The notes below the pieces were generated by a model that did not search any database, was not told the DNA's origin, and saw only the letters and a program-made list of their open reading frames with translations. A program made the position numbers and the translations under genes. DNA of 55,209 nt from Massilia brevitalea (lineage in GTDB: Bacteria > Pseudomonadota > Gammaproteobacteria > Burkholderiales > Burkholderiaceae_D): contig NZ_JAULSI010000040.1 in assembly GCF_030711405.1 (NCBI RefSeq), positions 1 to 55,209 of the forward strand, in the 5' to 3' direction. Shown here one piece after another: positions 25,718-34,594 of this stretch (position 1 is the first letter of the stretch; each line of letters opens with the position of its first letter).

Positions 25718-25779
25718 AAGTTCCCGAAAATGTCAGTTTGAGTCATACTTAGGATAAAAATTAGCAGTGTACTACGCCC

Positions 25780-25965
25780 ACAACGCACGCAATCCTTAAC
25801 CAGTACAGCGCATTCTGTGAGCATGTCCGACGCTGCCGCCAGCAGTTGATGCTGTCGACGCGGCAAACTCATACGCCAGACGAGCGGCCGCTCATCGACT
25901 ACGCTGGCCAAACCGTCGGCGAAATCTGCCTTCCCATGCGGCATGCGCGGGTCGACGTGCGAATG
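25780..25965 (+). pseudogene. Remnant of an IS21-family istA transposase
   Basis: In one frame without a start codon the sequence encodes LNQYSAFCEHVRRCRQQL, then MLSTRQTHTPDERPLIDYAG and QTVGEI. This matches the IstA catalytic-domain entry of IS21 elements, where YSxFCExYRRW is followed by MRQxHRAGEKLFVDYAGxTV. Only ~60 codons survive. No istB and no terminal repeats were found. It is a decayed insertion that shows earlier transposition into this stretch. Confidence 0.65.
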
Positions 25966-26460
25966 ACCCGCACAGCCGTCGAGGTGCCCCAGCCTGGCCA
26001 GCGCAATTGCAGCTGCGCCCAGTAAATCTGCAAAGGGGCACCGCGACGGTCGCCGGGTATGTGCCGCCGGGTGAAATGTGTGAATCTCACCGCCCGGGCC
26101 GAAGCTGTGAGGCCGTGCCTTGCCGTGTTGGTGGCAACTGCCAGGCCGGAGGCAGCATCCAAACGAAGTGTCCCTGCGACTTTAATTCTTGTCTCGGCCG
26201 AGGCACTCGCCTTGACGCGCTTATCATTTACGCAACATATCGTGTGAATCGCACGTCGCGATTCCGCTGGGAAAGAGTCACGATTGGACCGCCTAACAAA
26301 TTCTATGAGCGGCAAGACCAAATTCCAAGCTAGAAGGCAATATGATGTAGCTGCAGACAACTTGTAGTGAACATAAAAGCACAAACCTGCTGGGCTATCA
26401 TTACTCAGTCTGTCGGCAGGGTCATGGCGGAGCTAGCTGTACAAAAACACAGTTACTTAG
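25966..26460. other. No recognisable gene
   Basis: Open frames of up to ~160 codons exist on both strands, but they overlap each other, lack credible starts and resemble nothing I know. It is probably decayed sequence continuing from the IS21 remnant. Confidence 0.4.
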
Positions 26461-26488
26461 TTGCATAGAATGAAGATACCGGTATAAT
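26461..26488 (+). promoter_or_regulatory. Probable promoter of the 48-aa protein gene
   Basis: TTGCAT at 26461-26466 and a perfect TATAAT at 26483-26488 with 16 bp between them, ~75 bp upstream of the ATG at 26565. Confidence 0.5.
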
Positions 26489-26564
26489 ATAACCACTATA
26501 TGTGGCAGGCACGCGTCTTTTGGCACTACATGTAGTAACTTCCGTCAAATCGCTTGGAGGATTT

Positions 26565-26711
26565 ATGGCTACGAAAAAAAGTAATGAGAATACATCTGCC
26601 GCTGTTGCATCAAAAGCAAGTAAAATTCTGAAAAATCCGAAGTCTACGGCTGCGCAGAAGAGTGTTGCTGCCTCTGCATTGACCCAAGCAAAGAATAAGG
26701 GCAAAAAGTAA
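26565..26711 (+). CDS. Small Lys/Ala/Ser-rich protein, 48 aa
   Basis: A 48-residue basic protein (MATKKSNENTSAAVASKASK, then ILKNPKSTAAQKSVAASALT) with a strong ribosome site GGAGG at 26556-26560. It has a promoter-like TATAAT upstream and an intrinsic terminator directly downstream, so it is very probably expressed on its own. Short proteins of this composition occur in many beta- and gammaproteobacteria as uncharacterised genes. The lysine/alanine-rich make-up recalls histone-H1-like proteins, but no function should be assumed. Confidence 0.75.
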   Translation: MATKKSNENTSAAVASKASKILKNPKSTAAQKSVAASALTQAKNKGKK

Positions 26712-26716
26712 GCGGG

Positions 26717-26741
26717 GCCAGGTCAATGACCTGGCTTTTTT
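26717..26741 (+). terminator. Intrinsic terminator
   Basis: GCCAGGTCA and TGACCTGGC pair almost back to back, followed by six or seven T residues. It begins 5 bp after the stop of the 48-aa gene. Confidence 0.85.
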
Positions 26742-26763
26742 CAAATCCGAGACAAAGAGTTGC

Positions 26764-27042
26764 ATGAAAATTAATCTTGCTCATATCCGGGCTCGCGCCA
26801 CTAACGGTGGACATATCGATTTTGTCGTATTTGAAGCTAAGTCTAGTAGTGGAGGCGACACTGCAAATAGCCAGCTGTTAGCGCAGCTTACCGCTCGAGC
26901 GCAGGCGTCGGGCCTCAAAGTCGACCAGAGCGCGCTGGCCTACAGTGAAAACGGACGAATCCGTTTTTTTGGCTCCAGGAATTTGGTGGACCATCTTTCA
27001 AAAATCGGCTTGCCAAGTTGGACTCACTCAATCAACGTGTGA
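26764..27042 (+). CDS. Small hypothetical protein, 92 aa
   Basis: A 92-residue protein with an alternating beta/helix look: MKINLAHIRARATNGGHIDF, VVFEAKSSSGGDTANSQLLA and later LKVDQSALAYSENGRIRFFG. The ATG at 26764 has AAAGAG about 6 bp upstream. It lies 53 bp after the 48-aa gene, beyond that gene's terminator, so expression may depend on read-through or its own promoter. I do not recognise the family. Confidence 0.65.
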   Translation: MKINLAHIRARATNGGHIDFVVFEAKSSSGGDTANSQLLAQLTARAQASGLKVDQSALAYSENGRIRFFGSRNLVDHLSKIGLPSWTHSINV

Positions 27043-27374
27043 TTTCCCCCACTCTCTCCCCTCGCCACCTCAGCGGTGCGGCTACCGCTTACGTAAATGG
27101 AAGGGATTCCTCCTGTAAGGCGCGCATGCCTGCGCGCCCGAATGAGTTTTGCCATCGTGCTGGGGCGGGATGCTGGCGTCTGACAAATTCATTCTCGTAG
27201 TCCAAGACCCAGGAACGTGTCTCACGGCACCGTGACGCTCGTGCCGCCACCGCATCCAATGCATTTTTGTGCTTCGTCTGATTGCTCAACAGTCAACATC
27301 TACCTCACTTCGAAACTATCGTCTGACCCGTGTTGTCTGGTATCCTTCGAGCAATATTAAAGTGGGACACCAGG
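27043..27374. other. Intergenic region with a GC-rich hairpin
   Basis: No gene seen. A perfect 8-bp stem GGCGCGCA/TGCGCGCC with a 4-base loop lies at 27119-27138. The rest is the leader of the downstream protease gene. Confidence 0.4.
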
Positions 27375-28823
27375 ATGAGTAAGTTGCTTCAAACAGAATA
27401 CATGACGTTTCCGAAGAGTTTTAGCATGCCCATGTCGAACGAAGGATTCGTTCTCAGCTCCCAACCTGCGGGGCGAGTTGATGAGGCGTTCGTCACGGAA
27501 TCTGGAGCAAATTTTCTAAACGAGAGCAGTATCGATGGTGTCGTTTTGCTTCGAGCGTCGGCTACGCAGAAGGCTGAGTTGGAAAGCAATTCTGGATTAA
27601 AGTTGTTTGAGAATCGTGAATACGAGCTGCCGCAGCTCTATCCGCTCGATATGCTCGCTTGTGAAACAGCGGATGAGCCTTTCGACGGGAGTCATGAGTT
27701 CAGGTTCCTTGTGGTGGATGAATCGGACAAACCGCTGCCAGGGGTGGCGTTCGTGATTGAGCACGGTCTCATGTTTTCGAAAGCGGTATTCTCGAACGAT
27801 TTGGGCGAGGTAAGTATTCAATTTGGTCTCCCAGTTCTGCGTGTTCTTCATGTGCGCCCTCCTGAAAACTATTGGCCTCTTGTGTTGCGCGGGCGGAGCC
27901 ACTCGAATGACCCAGTTGTGATTCGGCTGACAGCAATCGACCTGTCGAAACACGAGCGATATGCCGAACTTTTAGGGATTCCTTTGCCCGACGACGGCTT
28001 GGGCGTCAAGATTGCCGTAATCGATACTGGGGTATCACGTCACATTCACCTTACTGCTGTGAAGAAACGATACGCTGTTTCGAAGGGCGTGGTGGAGGAT
28101 GACAATCTACGGGAGCCCGATTGGCACGGAACGCATGTTGCCGGCATCATTGGTTGTAGCCACAACGAGGTGTTGGGGCACGCGTCTGCAGCAGACATCG
28201 TTAGCTATCGAGTTTGCCCGGCAGGAAAGCGGTCAATGTCTACGGCCGATGTTGTCGTCGCTATTTTGGACGCTGTCAGCCGGAACGTGGATATCATCAA
28301 CCTGAGTCTTGGATTCAACGCTTCGGATGAAGCCATAGCAGAGGCCATCAGCTACGCACACTCATCCGGTGTCCTGGTTGTCGCCGCAGTTGGCAACGAT
28401 GCGAAGGAAAAATGCAGTTTTCCAGCAAGTGTCTCTGACGTTGTAGCTGTCACCGCGCTTGGACGTGTAGAGGCGTATCCGTTTGGGTCCAGCGCCGCTC
28501 TGCAAATGGTTCGCGCTTCGAGTGGTGATTTTTTTACTCCGTACTTCGCAAATTTTGGAGAGGCGCACGTCGGATGTGCGGCACCAGGTGTTGGCATTGT
28601 GAGCACGGTCAATGAGAGTGGATATCAGGCAGAGTCTGGTACCTCCATGGCCGCGCCTATTGTCTCCGCACTTTCAGCAACTCTACTGTCGCGGAATTTG
28701 AGCAGTCTCGGGGCAAGAACACCAGAGCGACTAAGTACGCTAAGGGATATGCTCTATACTAGCTGCACACGCGCCGGATTTCATGCGGAAAGCGTCGGGC
28801 ATGGCGTACCTTTTGTGAGGTGA
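27375..28823 (+). CDS. S8 family (subtilisin-like) serine peptidase
   Basis: 482 residues from ATG 27375. The catalytic triad is complete: Asp217 in AVIDTGVSRHIHL, His251 in WHGTHVAGIIG and Ser424 in SGTSMAAPIVSA. The oxyanion asparagine is likely in VVAAVGNDAKEKCSFPAS. No signal peptide is visible, so the enzyme is probably cytoplasmic. The N-terminal ~200 residues are not a standard I9 propeptide; they include a beta-rich part (HEFRFLVVDESDKPLPGVAF) resembling an Ig-like or carboxypeptidase-regulatory fold. A 93-codon gene starts 4 bp downstream. Cytosolic subtilases in islands are often parts of conflict systems; that role is inferred. Confidence 0.92.
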   Translation: MSKLLQTEYMTFPKSFSMPMSNEGFVLSSQPAGRVDEAFVTESGANFLNESSIDGVVLLRASATQKAELESNSGLKLFENREYELPQLYPLDMLACETADEPFDGSHEFRFLVVDESDKPLPGVAFVIEHGLMFSKAVFSNDLGEVSIQFGLPVLRVLHVRPPENYWPLVLRGRSHSNDPVVIRLTAIDLSKHERYAELLGIPLPDDGLGVKIAVIDTGVSRHIHLTAVKKRYAVSKGVVEDDNLREPDWHGTHVAGIIGCSHNEVLGHASAADIVSYRVCPAGKRSMSTADVVVAILDAVSRNVDIINLSLGFNASDEAIAEAISYAHSSGVLVVAAVGNDAKEKCSFPASVSDVVAVTALGRVEAYPFGSSAALQMVRASSGDFFTPYFANFGEAHVGCAAPGVGIVSTVNESGYQAESGTSMAAPIVSALSATLLSRNLSSLGARTPERLSTLRDMLYTSCTRAGFHAESVGHGVPFVR

Positions 28824-28827
28824 TGAT

Positions 28828-29109
28828 ATGGACGTACTTTTCATGAAATATACCGGGGCGGGTGACAAGCCCTCTTCCGATGTGACTCAAATTAGGCGAG
28901 TCGCAGGCGTAACTATTGTCAATGCGAACCTTGCAAAAACGCTCATAGTGCAGGTGAAAGATGACGTTGCAAGGTGCAGGTTGATGGGTCTACCTAACTG
29001 GCGCTTAGTCACGCCGCAAACTACTTCGTTAGAGTCAAACGTACCTAGCACGCCTTCAGGAGGAAGCGGCGTTACAGCCAGCAGACACTTGCGGTCCGTG
29101 CATAAATAG
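28828..29109 (+). CDS. Small partner of the S8 peptidase, I9-inhibitor-like
   Basis: A 93-residue protein whose ATG is 4 bp after the protease stop, with GAGGTG overlapping that stop as ribosome site, so translation is coupled. Residues 1-65 read MDVLFMKYTGAGDKPSSD ... IRRVAGVTIVNANLAKTLIV ... LPNWRLVTPQT. This resembles the I9 propeptide/inhibitor plan: a beta strand, a helix, a glycine turn, two strands, then a short C-terminal segment entering the active site. The tail is flexible (Ser/Gly/Pro-rich). A separately encoded inhibitor or folding helper of the upstream protease is the likely role; this is inference. Confidence 0.6.
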   Translation: MDVLFMKYTGAGDKPSSDVTQIRRVAGVTIVNANLAKTLIVQVKDDVARCRLMGLPNWRLVTPQTTSLESNVPSTPSGGSGVTASRHLRSVHK

Positions 29110-29457
29110 TTCAGCTAGACGCTGCTCTTTGGCCGACAGATGGGTTTGTAGGCGCATAGTGCGTTTACGAATTCAGCTTATCAGCTTGTCAGCGTCTCAC
29201 CGTGTGCCGCGATGACCGTCGTCAATGCGCACGTATTTCGGATGTGGAACACCGAGACCCTGGCTGTAGCCGCAAGCATGCGGAGGACATCTGTTTTGCC
29301 GAGGACTCGAAAAAGCTAATGCTCCTACATCGGCCCCCAAGGCACCCCTTCGTACCGGGCGACAGCCGGCATTTCAGCAGCACCGGGCAGGCCGTGCCCG
29401 AGGCCATCACGCCACAGGTCCGGGTCCTCTACCTGTATGGACTCCTCTGCTCGCTCA
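29110..29457. other. No recognisable gene
   Basis: Only short overlapping frames without credible start sites were seen between the protease pair and the pseudogene that follows. Confidence 0.4.
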
Positions 29458-29960
29458 TCACCTCTCGTTCTGAGAAATTATGGATAGGCGGCCGGTAGCA
29501 CGACTCAGGGCCCGTTCGATTGCTTGAGCGGCTGCGTAAACTGCGGCACCGCCGTTCGTCGGGTCGACTTCCTTGCTGCCAGGCTGGAGCCGGAAGATGT
29601 ACATGGAGAGTTGTTCTAGCCCATCACTTGCCTTCAATCGGCGCACTAGGTTCTAGACCACGGGATATGCTGTTAAGGCGAACGCAGCACAGCTTGCCGT
29701 GCGCAGTTGTTCCAGCGTTGCCTTGCCCTCAGTTTGCTTGTTTGCTGATAGCGGGAGGACTTCGTACCTGAGGTCGATGCCGAGTCCTGCATCGAACGTC
29801 GATACAGAGACGTTCTCAGGTGTTCACATTTGGTTGACGGGAGCGCTCTTGTTGTACTTGTAAGAGACGACTCGGACTGGAACCACCGGCCGCCCAAGGT
29901 CGCGAGCCGTGCGTATTGTTGAAGGCATTCCGCTTGGCGCCAGCCAACACTCAACGAGTT
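29458..29960 (-). pseudogene. Decayed gene with two in-frame stops, unknown family
   Basis: Reading the minus strand in a single frame gives protein-like sequence broken only by TGA at 29826-29824 and TAG at 29655-29653: SLILVETELVECWLAPSGMP, DLGRPVVPVRVVSYKYNKSA, then LGIDLRYEVLPLSANKQT and, after the second stop, EQLSMYIFRLQPGSKEVDPT. The frame is preserved across both stops, so these look like point mutations in a once-functional gene of at least 165 codons. The start is missing or lies in another frame upstream. Family not recognised. Confidence 0.5.
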
Positions 29961-30242
29961 CGGTTTCTACCAGTATGAGGCTAGTGAGGTCGGCACTGAC
30001 GCCGGGTCAGTAATTTCAGTCTGGCCAAACCACACAACGTTATCGTGTCCGTTGGCATCGTGTTCCTTGTCCGACAACGCACGTCGAGTGTTCGCTGCGC
30101 CAAATTGGCCTCGACGATGCATCAGACGCCTGGACTTCCGACGGAGAACGGCCGTACTTTCAACGTACTGTCAGAACATCCCTGCGTTAGTTGTCTGAAG
30201 AGCGTTGAAATGGAGAGAGAACGCACTTGCGCTGCAACGAAC
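29961..30242. other. No clear gene; possible upstream part of the decayed gene
   Basis: On the minus strand one frame gives DKEHDANGHDNVVWFGQTEI, which may be the frameshifted N-terminal side of the pseudogene at 29458-29960. Nothing else was recognised. Confidence 0.3.
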
Positions 30243-30647
30243 CTAAGTACGCCAATCTAACGTTTCGACAGTGAGCTTTTTACGCCCTGGAGTAGACGCA
30301 GTTGTACGTTTAGCTCGCGGTGCATAAAACAGGAAGGCTTGGTCACCTTCTACACTCCACACTGTCCTTTCGAGACCCCAGAAGAGGTTATGTTGTCGCG
30401 CGTCCCAAGTGGTTCTACTGAGGTATGGCATGCCGCTTCTTGTCCAAACCATCACGTAGTCGCCCTTCTTGACTAGACAAGGAGGAAAGAAGAAGACATG
30501 TCCAAGCATGGTTGTTGGGGCCTCGTCCGAACCATACCTGCTATCCGTCAAAAGATAGTCCCCAGCATCACAATCGGTTTCCACTAATAAAAATATGTGT
30601 TCGCTCTCCAACGACTCGCCGTTGCCGATTGATATGATTTTCAACAT
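30243..30647 (-). CDS. Hypothetical protein, 134 aa
   Basis: A 134-residue intact frame with a beta-rich composition: MLKIISIGNGESLESEHIFL, later AGDYLLTDSRYGSD, VFFFPPCLVKKGDYVMVWTR and LFWGLERTVWSVEGDQAFLF. The C-terminal ~25 residues are basic (PRAKRTTASTPGRKKLTVE). The pattern of single strands with LxxGDYVMVW suggests a small beta-sandwich, similar in look to lamin-tail or Ig-like modules, but I cannot name the family. ATG 30647 has no strong ribosome site. It stands alone among decayed genes. Confidence 0.65.
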   Translation of the reverse strand: MLKIISIGNGESLESEHIFLLVETDCDAGDYLLTDSRYGSDEAPTTMLGHVFFFPPCLVKKGDYVMVWTRSGMPYLSRTTWDARQHNLFWGLERTVWSVEGDQAFLFYAPRAKRTTASTPGRKKLTVETLDWRT

Positions 30648-30734
30648 CTATTGTTAGCCAAGCAATTTATATGTTGCTAGGATAACATATGAGCTTGCTT
30701 ATCATGGCGTTAAGTTTAAATATGGTAACCTTTC

Positions 30735-31646
30735 GCCGCTCGCTCTTATGGGACGGGGACGTACTTCGACAGTTTCCTTCAATAGGCGAGCTTGTGGTCC
30801 CTTGGAGATGGCGCAACGCGAAGACCGAACGGTTCGGACATTGGTTGCTTGCGTGCAGATAGACTCTCGCCGCTGGCGGAGGAGTCGACCTGCGAACGGC
30901 ACCGCCAGAGGTAACATGGATTCAACTACGCCCAGAATCTGCTGACGTCCAACGAATTGAAGCGGCCAGGACAGCTGCCCCCCACCTGCGATGGCAATGT
31001 TCTCGTGATTGGAGACAGCCAAAACGTGTCGGGGCGACGTCGAATGGCAAGTCAAACGCCTGGGGCAATAAATGTCGAGCCCGCTGACCTGCGCGACCTG
31101 ACTGATTTCGGACGACAGTTCGACTTAGCTGCACCTGATGTAGAAGCGCGACTGGTGGCGTTCGCTGCGGATTCGATGACCAATGTCGGAGCCGCTGAGC
31201 TACAACGAAGAGTTGCTAGCCCACGGCAGGGAACGGCCCGCAATCCGCCCAGTCAGGCTGAGCAAGCCCTTTTGAGCTTTGCCAAAGCGCCAAGCTTAAC
31301 CCGTGCGTTGGGAGCGCTCACTCAATTGCGGCAGAGTCCAAGTCTAAGGGTTTATAGACCGGAGGTTCTCCGCAGCTGTATCTCGACGATGCAGTATGCG
31401 GTTCAGGACAACTGCAGTTTTCACGAGGCGACGGAACGCAAGTGAGAGCGTCGCCGGCACATCGGCCGTTCCGTTACCAGACGCGCCGTAGGAAGCATCC
31501 TTCTCTTGAAAGGCCTCGAAGCCGACGTCGCGGTCATAATTCATCCAGAGTTAATGGATGCGAGACATCTCTATGTTGCCCTTACGAGAGGTGCTCGACG
31601 AGTTGTAGTGTGCTCTGCGGCCGCTGCTTTGACACCGGTGCGCTAG
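30735..31646 (+). pseudogene. 3' half of a UvrD/Rep-like SF1 helicase gene, broken by stops and a frameshift
   Basis: Pieces of one protein can be read in order. First comes LLWDGDVLRQFPSIGELVVP then WRWRNAKTERFGHWLLACR, ended by TAG at 30860-30862 and continuing VDLRTAPPEVTWIQLRPE. The frame shifts near 31000 to GNVLVIGDSQN ... MASQTPGAINVEPADLRDLT and EVLRSCISTMQYA. After TGA at 31443-31445 the same frame gives AVGSILLLKGLEADVAVIIH then DARHLYVALTRGARRVVVCS. LLLKGLE...YVALTRG is the UvrD motif V-VI region, where the arginine finger lies. The N-terminal half with Walker A is absent. Confidence 0.75.
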
Positions 31647-31955
31647 CGCGCCACCGAAGGTTCGCCACTCAGCATGAGCGTGCTGGACAGGAATGCGCCT
31701 TGCCTCCTAATCAACTCAACTGAAAAGGTTCCGCATTGATAGTGCGCCTTGCAGGTTGACAACCCACGAATATGTCGCTGACGTAATTAGAGGCGGCACA
31801 TCGTCTGCAGTAGAGCTGAGTATCGTCCCTAAAGAGTGCCATCAAGCGAGGCACATCCGACCGATGTAACGTTCACAATTTGCTAAGTCATGAGGATATG
31901 GTTTCACGCAGCACGTATGACACAACCAAAGCCGCCTGACAAACAGAATTCAACG
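31647..31955. other. No recognisable gene
   Basis: Intergenic sequence between the helicase remnant and the response regulator; nothing seen. Confidence 0.4.
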
Positions 31956-32381
31956 CTATTCGGTCGAAGCGAAAAATCGGTTAAGCATGCCGATAAGCAC
32001 CCCATAACCCGTGGGTTTTGTTAGGTAAGCGTCAAAACGGGCTCCGTCTACAGGATAGGCTGCCGGAACAACGGGCGCGGATAATGACACGAGATAGACC
32101 TCCTGGAGGCACTGCATTGCCCGCAGTCTAGCCGCTATCTCATACGTATCCATCGTGTCGCTACCAAGGTCGAGAATGACTACTTGAGGGCGGTGGAATT
32201 TAGCGACTCTTAGGCCGTTGGAGCAATCACATTCAACTCTGACATCGTAACCGTGTGCCCTCAGAAGAAGACCAAATATTTGGGCTGTTTCTGTATCGCG
32301 GTCAACGATTAGCACGCGGGCCAGCCTCCTACGACTTCCAAGGACCCTACAATGGCCAGGACGTCGGACGTATTCGCTCAT
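31956..32381 (-). CDS. Single-domain response regulator
   Basis: A 141-residue receiver protein. After a ~20-residue basic N-terminal extension the REC fold is complete: acidic pocket Asp27/Asp29 (ARVLIVDRDTE), phosphoacceptor Asp71 (VVILDLGSD), Ser99 in the switch position and Lys122 (YLTKPTG). There is no output domain, so it would act by protein contact or as a phosphate relay. A cognate kinase is not adjacent, but two histidine kinases lie within 4 kb. The true start may be later than ATG 32381, because the first 20 residues are not part of the fold. Confidence 0.82.
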   Translation of the reverse strand: MSEYVRRPGHCRVLGSRRRLARVLIVDRDTETAQIFGLLLRAHGYDVRVECDCSNGLRVAKFHRPQVVILDLGSDTMDTYEIAARLRAMQCLQEVYLVSLSAPVVPAAYPVDGARFDAYLTKPTGYGVLIGMLNRFFASTE

Positions 32382-32455
32382 GAAATATGATATCCCCAGG
32401 TGTCTTCACAATGAACCTCTTGCTCGGCGGGAAGTCGGGACGTCCAAACCTGCTT

Positions 32456-32974
32456 TTAGCTGACGCCGCTTAAACCTAGAAGTCGCTCAATCATCCTAAC
32501 TACTGCGTCTTGCGTCTTGGCATCACTGAGTCCGGAAGGGCCCAACGTTTTGATAAGCTGTTCTCTCGTGCCCTCCGGCCATCCAGATTCGTCATCGTCA
32601 ACCGCAAACCAACGCTTGAGCCGACGGCTTCGAGCATCATCACATACTTGCTTGCCCCTTGGCCAAGAATCGATGTAACGCAAGTTCGCAGCCGTGTAGG
32701 TAGCTCCGATAACACGTCGCTGCAAAGCTGGCGGAAGAAATGAGCGAGCCTCCTCAAAGGAAGTCATCCCCACCCAGTTAGTAGATAGGACAATTCTCAA
32801 ATTTGGATAGGGTGCGAAAAGTTCCTCAGCAATTGGCGCCCATTCGAACAATCTGCGCACGGGCGACCGAACATCGACCCTTCCGTCATGGCTTTTGTGC
32901 ACGTCATCTGTATGAAGTACGCCGTCGTAATCTAAGAAACACACCACGATATGGTGTTCGACGTTTCTACCCAT
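32456..32974 (-). CDS. HAD-like protein of the Swiss-army-knife RNA repair type
   Basis: A 172-residue stand-alone HAD domain. Motif I is VCFLDYDGVLHTDD, with the nucleophile and acid/base aspartates in DYDG. Motif II is the serine/threonine in IVLSTNWVG. The lysine lies in WPRGKQVCDDA, and motif IV with its acidic residues in WFAVDDDESGWP. This combination is typical of the HAD domain found in Swiss Army Knife RNA-repair proteins (HAD_SAK), where it is thought to process RNA ends. Stand-alone forms are common in islands. Substrate and partner are unknown. Start at ATG 32974. Confidence 0.8.
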   Translation of the reverse strand: MGRNVEHHIVVCFLDYDGVLHTDDVHKSHDGRVDVRSPVRRLFEWAPIAEELFAPYPNLRIVLSTNWVGMTSFEEARSFLPPALQRRVIGATYTAANLRYIDSWPRGKQVCDDARSRRLKRWFAVDDDESGWPEGTREQLIKTLGPSGLSDAKTQDAVVRMIERLLGLSGVS

Positions 32975-33305
32975 TTACCCGTCCAAAATTGACGTTTTTC
33001 TCAGGCAATGCGCCCGACGATATCGACACCAAAGGCGTCATTCCTTGCTGCGCCGCCACGAGGCCGAATTGTAACCCCATTCCAACGCCTTAAGCGCGAA
33101 TTGCGCTCCAACGCTTCTAAAATTTTCAGCCGTGTACCTGAGACGGCAACGTGAAGTCTACCGCTGAGCAGGTAGGGGCTGATGAGTAAGCGCGGTCGAA
33201 TTTTACAAAAATTGAGCTATACTCAATAACTATAAAGCATGGAACAAGATTTCATTTCCTATTGGAAACAACCATTGCAATCTTACTCTACCATTAGGCT
33301 CCGAA
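32975..33305. other. Intergenic region; probable promoter zone of the downstream kinase
   Basis: No gene seen. The AT-rich end (around 33210-33240, GAGCTATACTCAATAACTATAA) may hold the promoter of the histidine kinase starting at 33306. Confidence 0.35.
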
Positions 33306-34424
33306 ATGAATCCTAGCGATGCGGCGCCGAGCGCAGCTGAGTTAAACAAAATTTCCCGCTCTTTTTCATCAATAAGAGATTCTGTATTTTCCGAGTGGAT
33401 GGAGCGCGTTGCTAAAAAAATCCCTGAAGCCGCGCTCTTGGACAGCCCAATTATTCTAAATACCTTTCCCGCACTTTTCGACAACCTGGTAGAGTCACTC
33501 ACCCCAAACTATCCTAGGGGATTAGCAACCGCTGGAACAAACCTCGGCGCAGCGCACGGGCGTGAACGCGCGAACATGACCGGTTACTCACCAGCCGACC
33601 TTATACTAGAATTCCAAATTTTTCGACAAGTCATATTCGATATCGCAAACACGGAAGATATAGCACTTAGCGCTAAGGACTGCAATATAATCAGTCAATC
33701 CGTCGAAGCTGCAATTGTTGACGCTATTAAATCGTTCACCATTTCACATAACGAAATCAGCGAAACTTTCATTGCATGCTTGTCACATGACCTAAGAAAC
33801 CCTTTGAACATAGCGAGAGTTTCGTCGCAGATGATTCAACATAAATCATCGGAAGAGAAAGTTGTGACACTTGCTCATCGCATTTGCACAAAACTCTCTG
33901 AAGTAGATGTAATGATTCAGTCACTTCTCGATGCAGCAGCACTAAACGGGCGAAAAAAACTTAGACTACATATTATCTCATTCGATATGACAGAATTAGT
34001 ACGAGAAGTATGTGCGGACATGTCGTTTTCCGTACCCCCTACAATACCAAATCAGGAGCCCGTTATCGGATTCTGGTGTAGGGTCTCTATGAAGCGCGTA
34101 CTCGAAAATTTGCTTGCAAACGCGCAAAAGTATGGTGACCAAAATAAAACAGTCAGCATTCACATAAATAGAGTCGACGACAGATTGCTATTATCAGTGC
34201 ATAACGAAGGTCGCCCCATCCCTGAGGACCAATTTGAGAGCGTGTTTCGCTCATACCATCGCTTGGAAAACTTTGATATCAAAGGCTGGGGCCTAGGATT
34301 GCCATTTGTACAAATTGTAGCGGAATGTCATGGCGGCGTAGTGGTAGTAGACAGCGCAGAGGGGCGCGGCACAACGTTCACGATTAGCATTCCCATAGAC
34401 TGTCGAGAATATGGCTCTAATTAG
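33306..34424 (+). CDS. Sensor histidine kinase with RsbRD-like N-terminal domain (paralogue 1)
   Basis: A 372-residue soluble kinase. Residues ~15-145 resemble the RsbRD N-terminal domain: a helical unit with FSEWMERVAKKIPEA, LNTFPALFDNLVESL and the HGRERANMTGYSPADLILEF signature. The HisKA domain has His161 in CLSHDLRNPLNIARVSS. The HATPase domain has its N box in LENLLANAQKYGD and G boxes GWGLGLPFVQ and GRGTTFTISIP. No membrane segment is present, so the signal is cytoplasmic. It is the same design as the convergent kinase at 34595-35728. It may feed one of the nearby single-domain response regulators. Confidence 0.9.
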   Translation: MNPSDAAPSAAELNKISRSFSSIRDSVFSEWMERVAKKIPEAALLDSPIILNTFPALFDNLVESLTPNYPRGLATAGTNLGAAHGRERANMTGYSPADLILEFQIFRQVIFDIANTEDIALSAKDCNIISQSVEAAIVDAIKSFTISHNEISETFIACLSHDLRNPLNIARVSSQMIQHKSSEEKVVTLAHRICTKLSEVDVMIQSLLDAAALNGRKKLRLHIISFDMTELVREVCADMSFSVPPTIPNQEPVIGFWCRVSMKRVLENLLANAQKYGDQNKTVSIHINRVDDRLLLSVHNEGRPIPEDQFESVFRSYHRLENFDIKGWGLGLPFVQIVAECHGGVVVVDSAEGRGTTFTISIPIDCREYGSN

Positions 34425-34594
34425 CATATCAAAGTTTTTCGCTCAGATATCTTCTGCGAGTTCGTAAAGCGAGGTGCTTAGATATGAGCCGACGATTTCG
34501 CTATAATTGAGGCGAAAAAAATTCACGGCCGACATTTAGCTATCGGATTCACTCAACATGTCCAAGCAACAACTTCGATAGGTGTCAACGAGGC

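Noticed and set aside
25899..26384. 161-codon minus-strand frame and an overlapping 108-codon plus frame
   Set aside because: They contradict each other and overlap the end of the IS21 remnant. They lack ribosome sites and look like no known protein.
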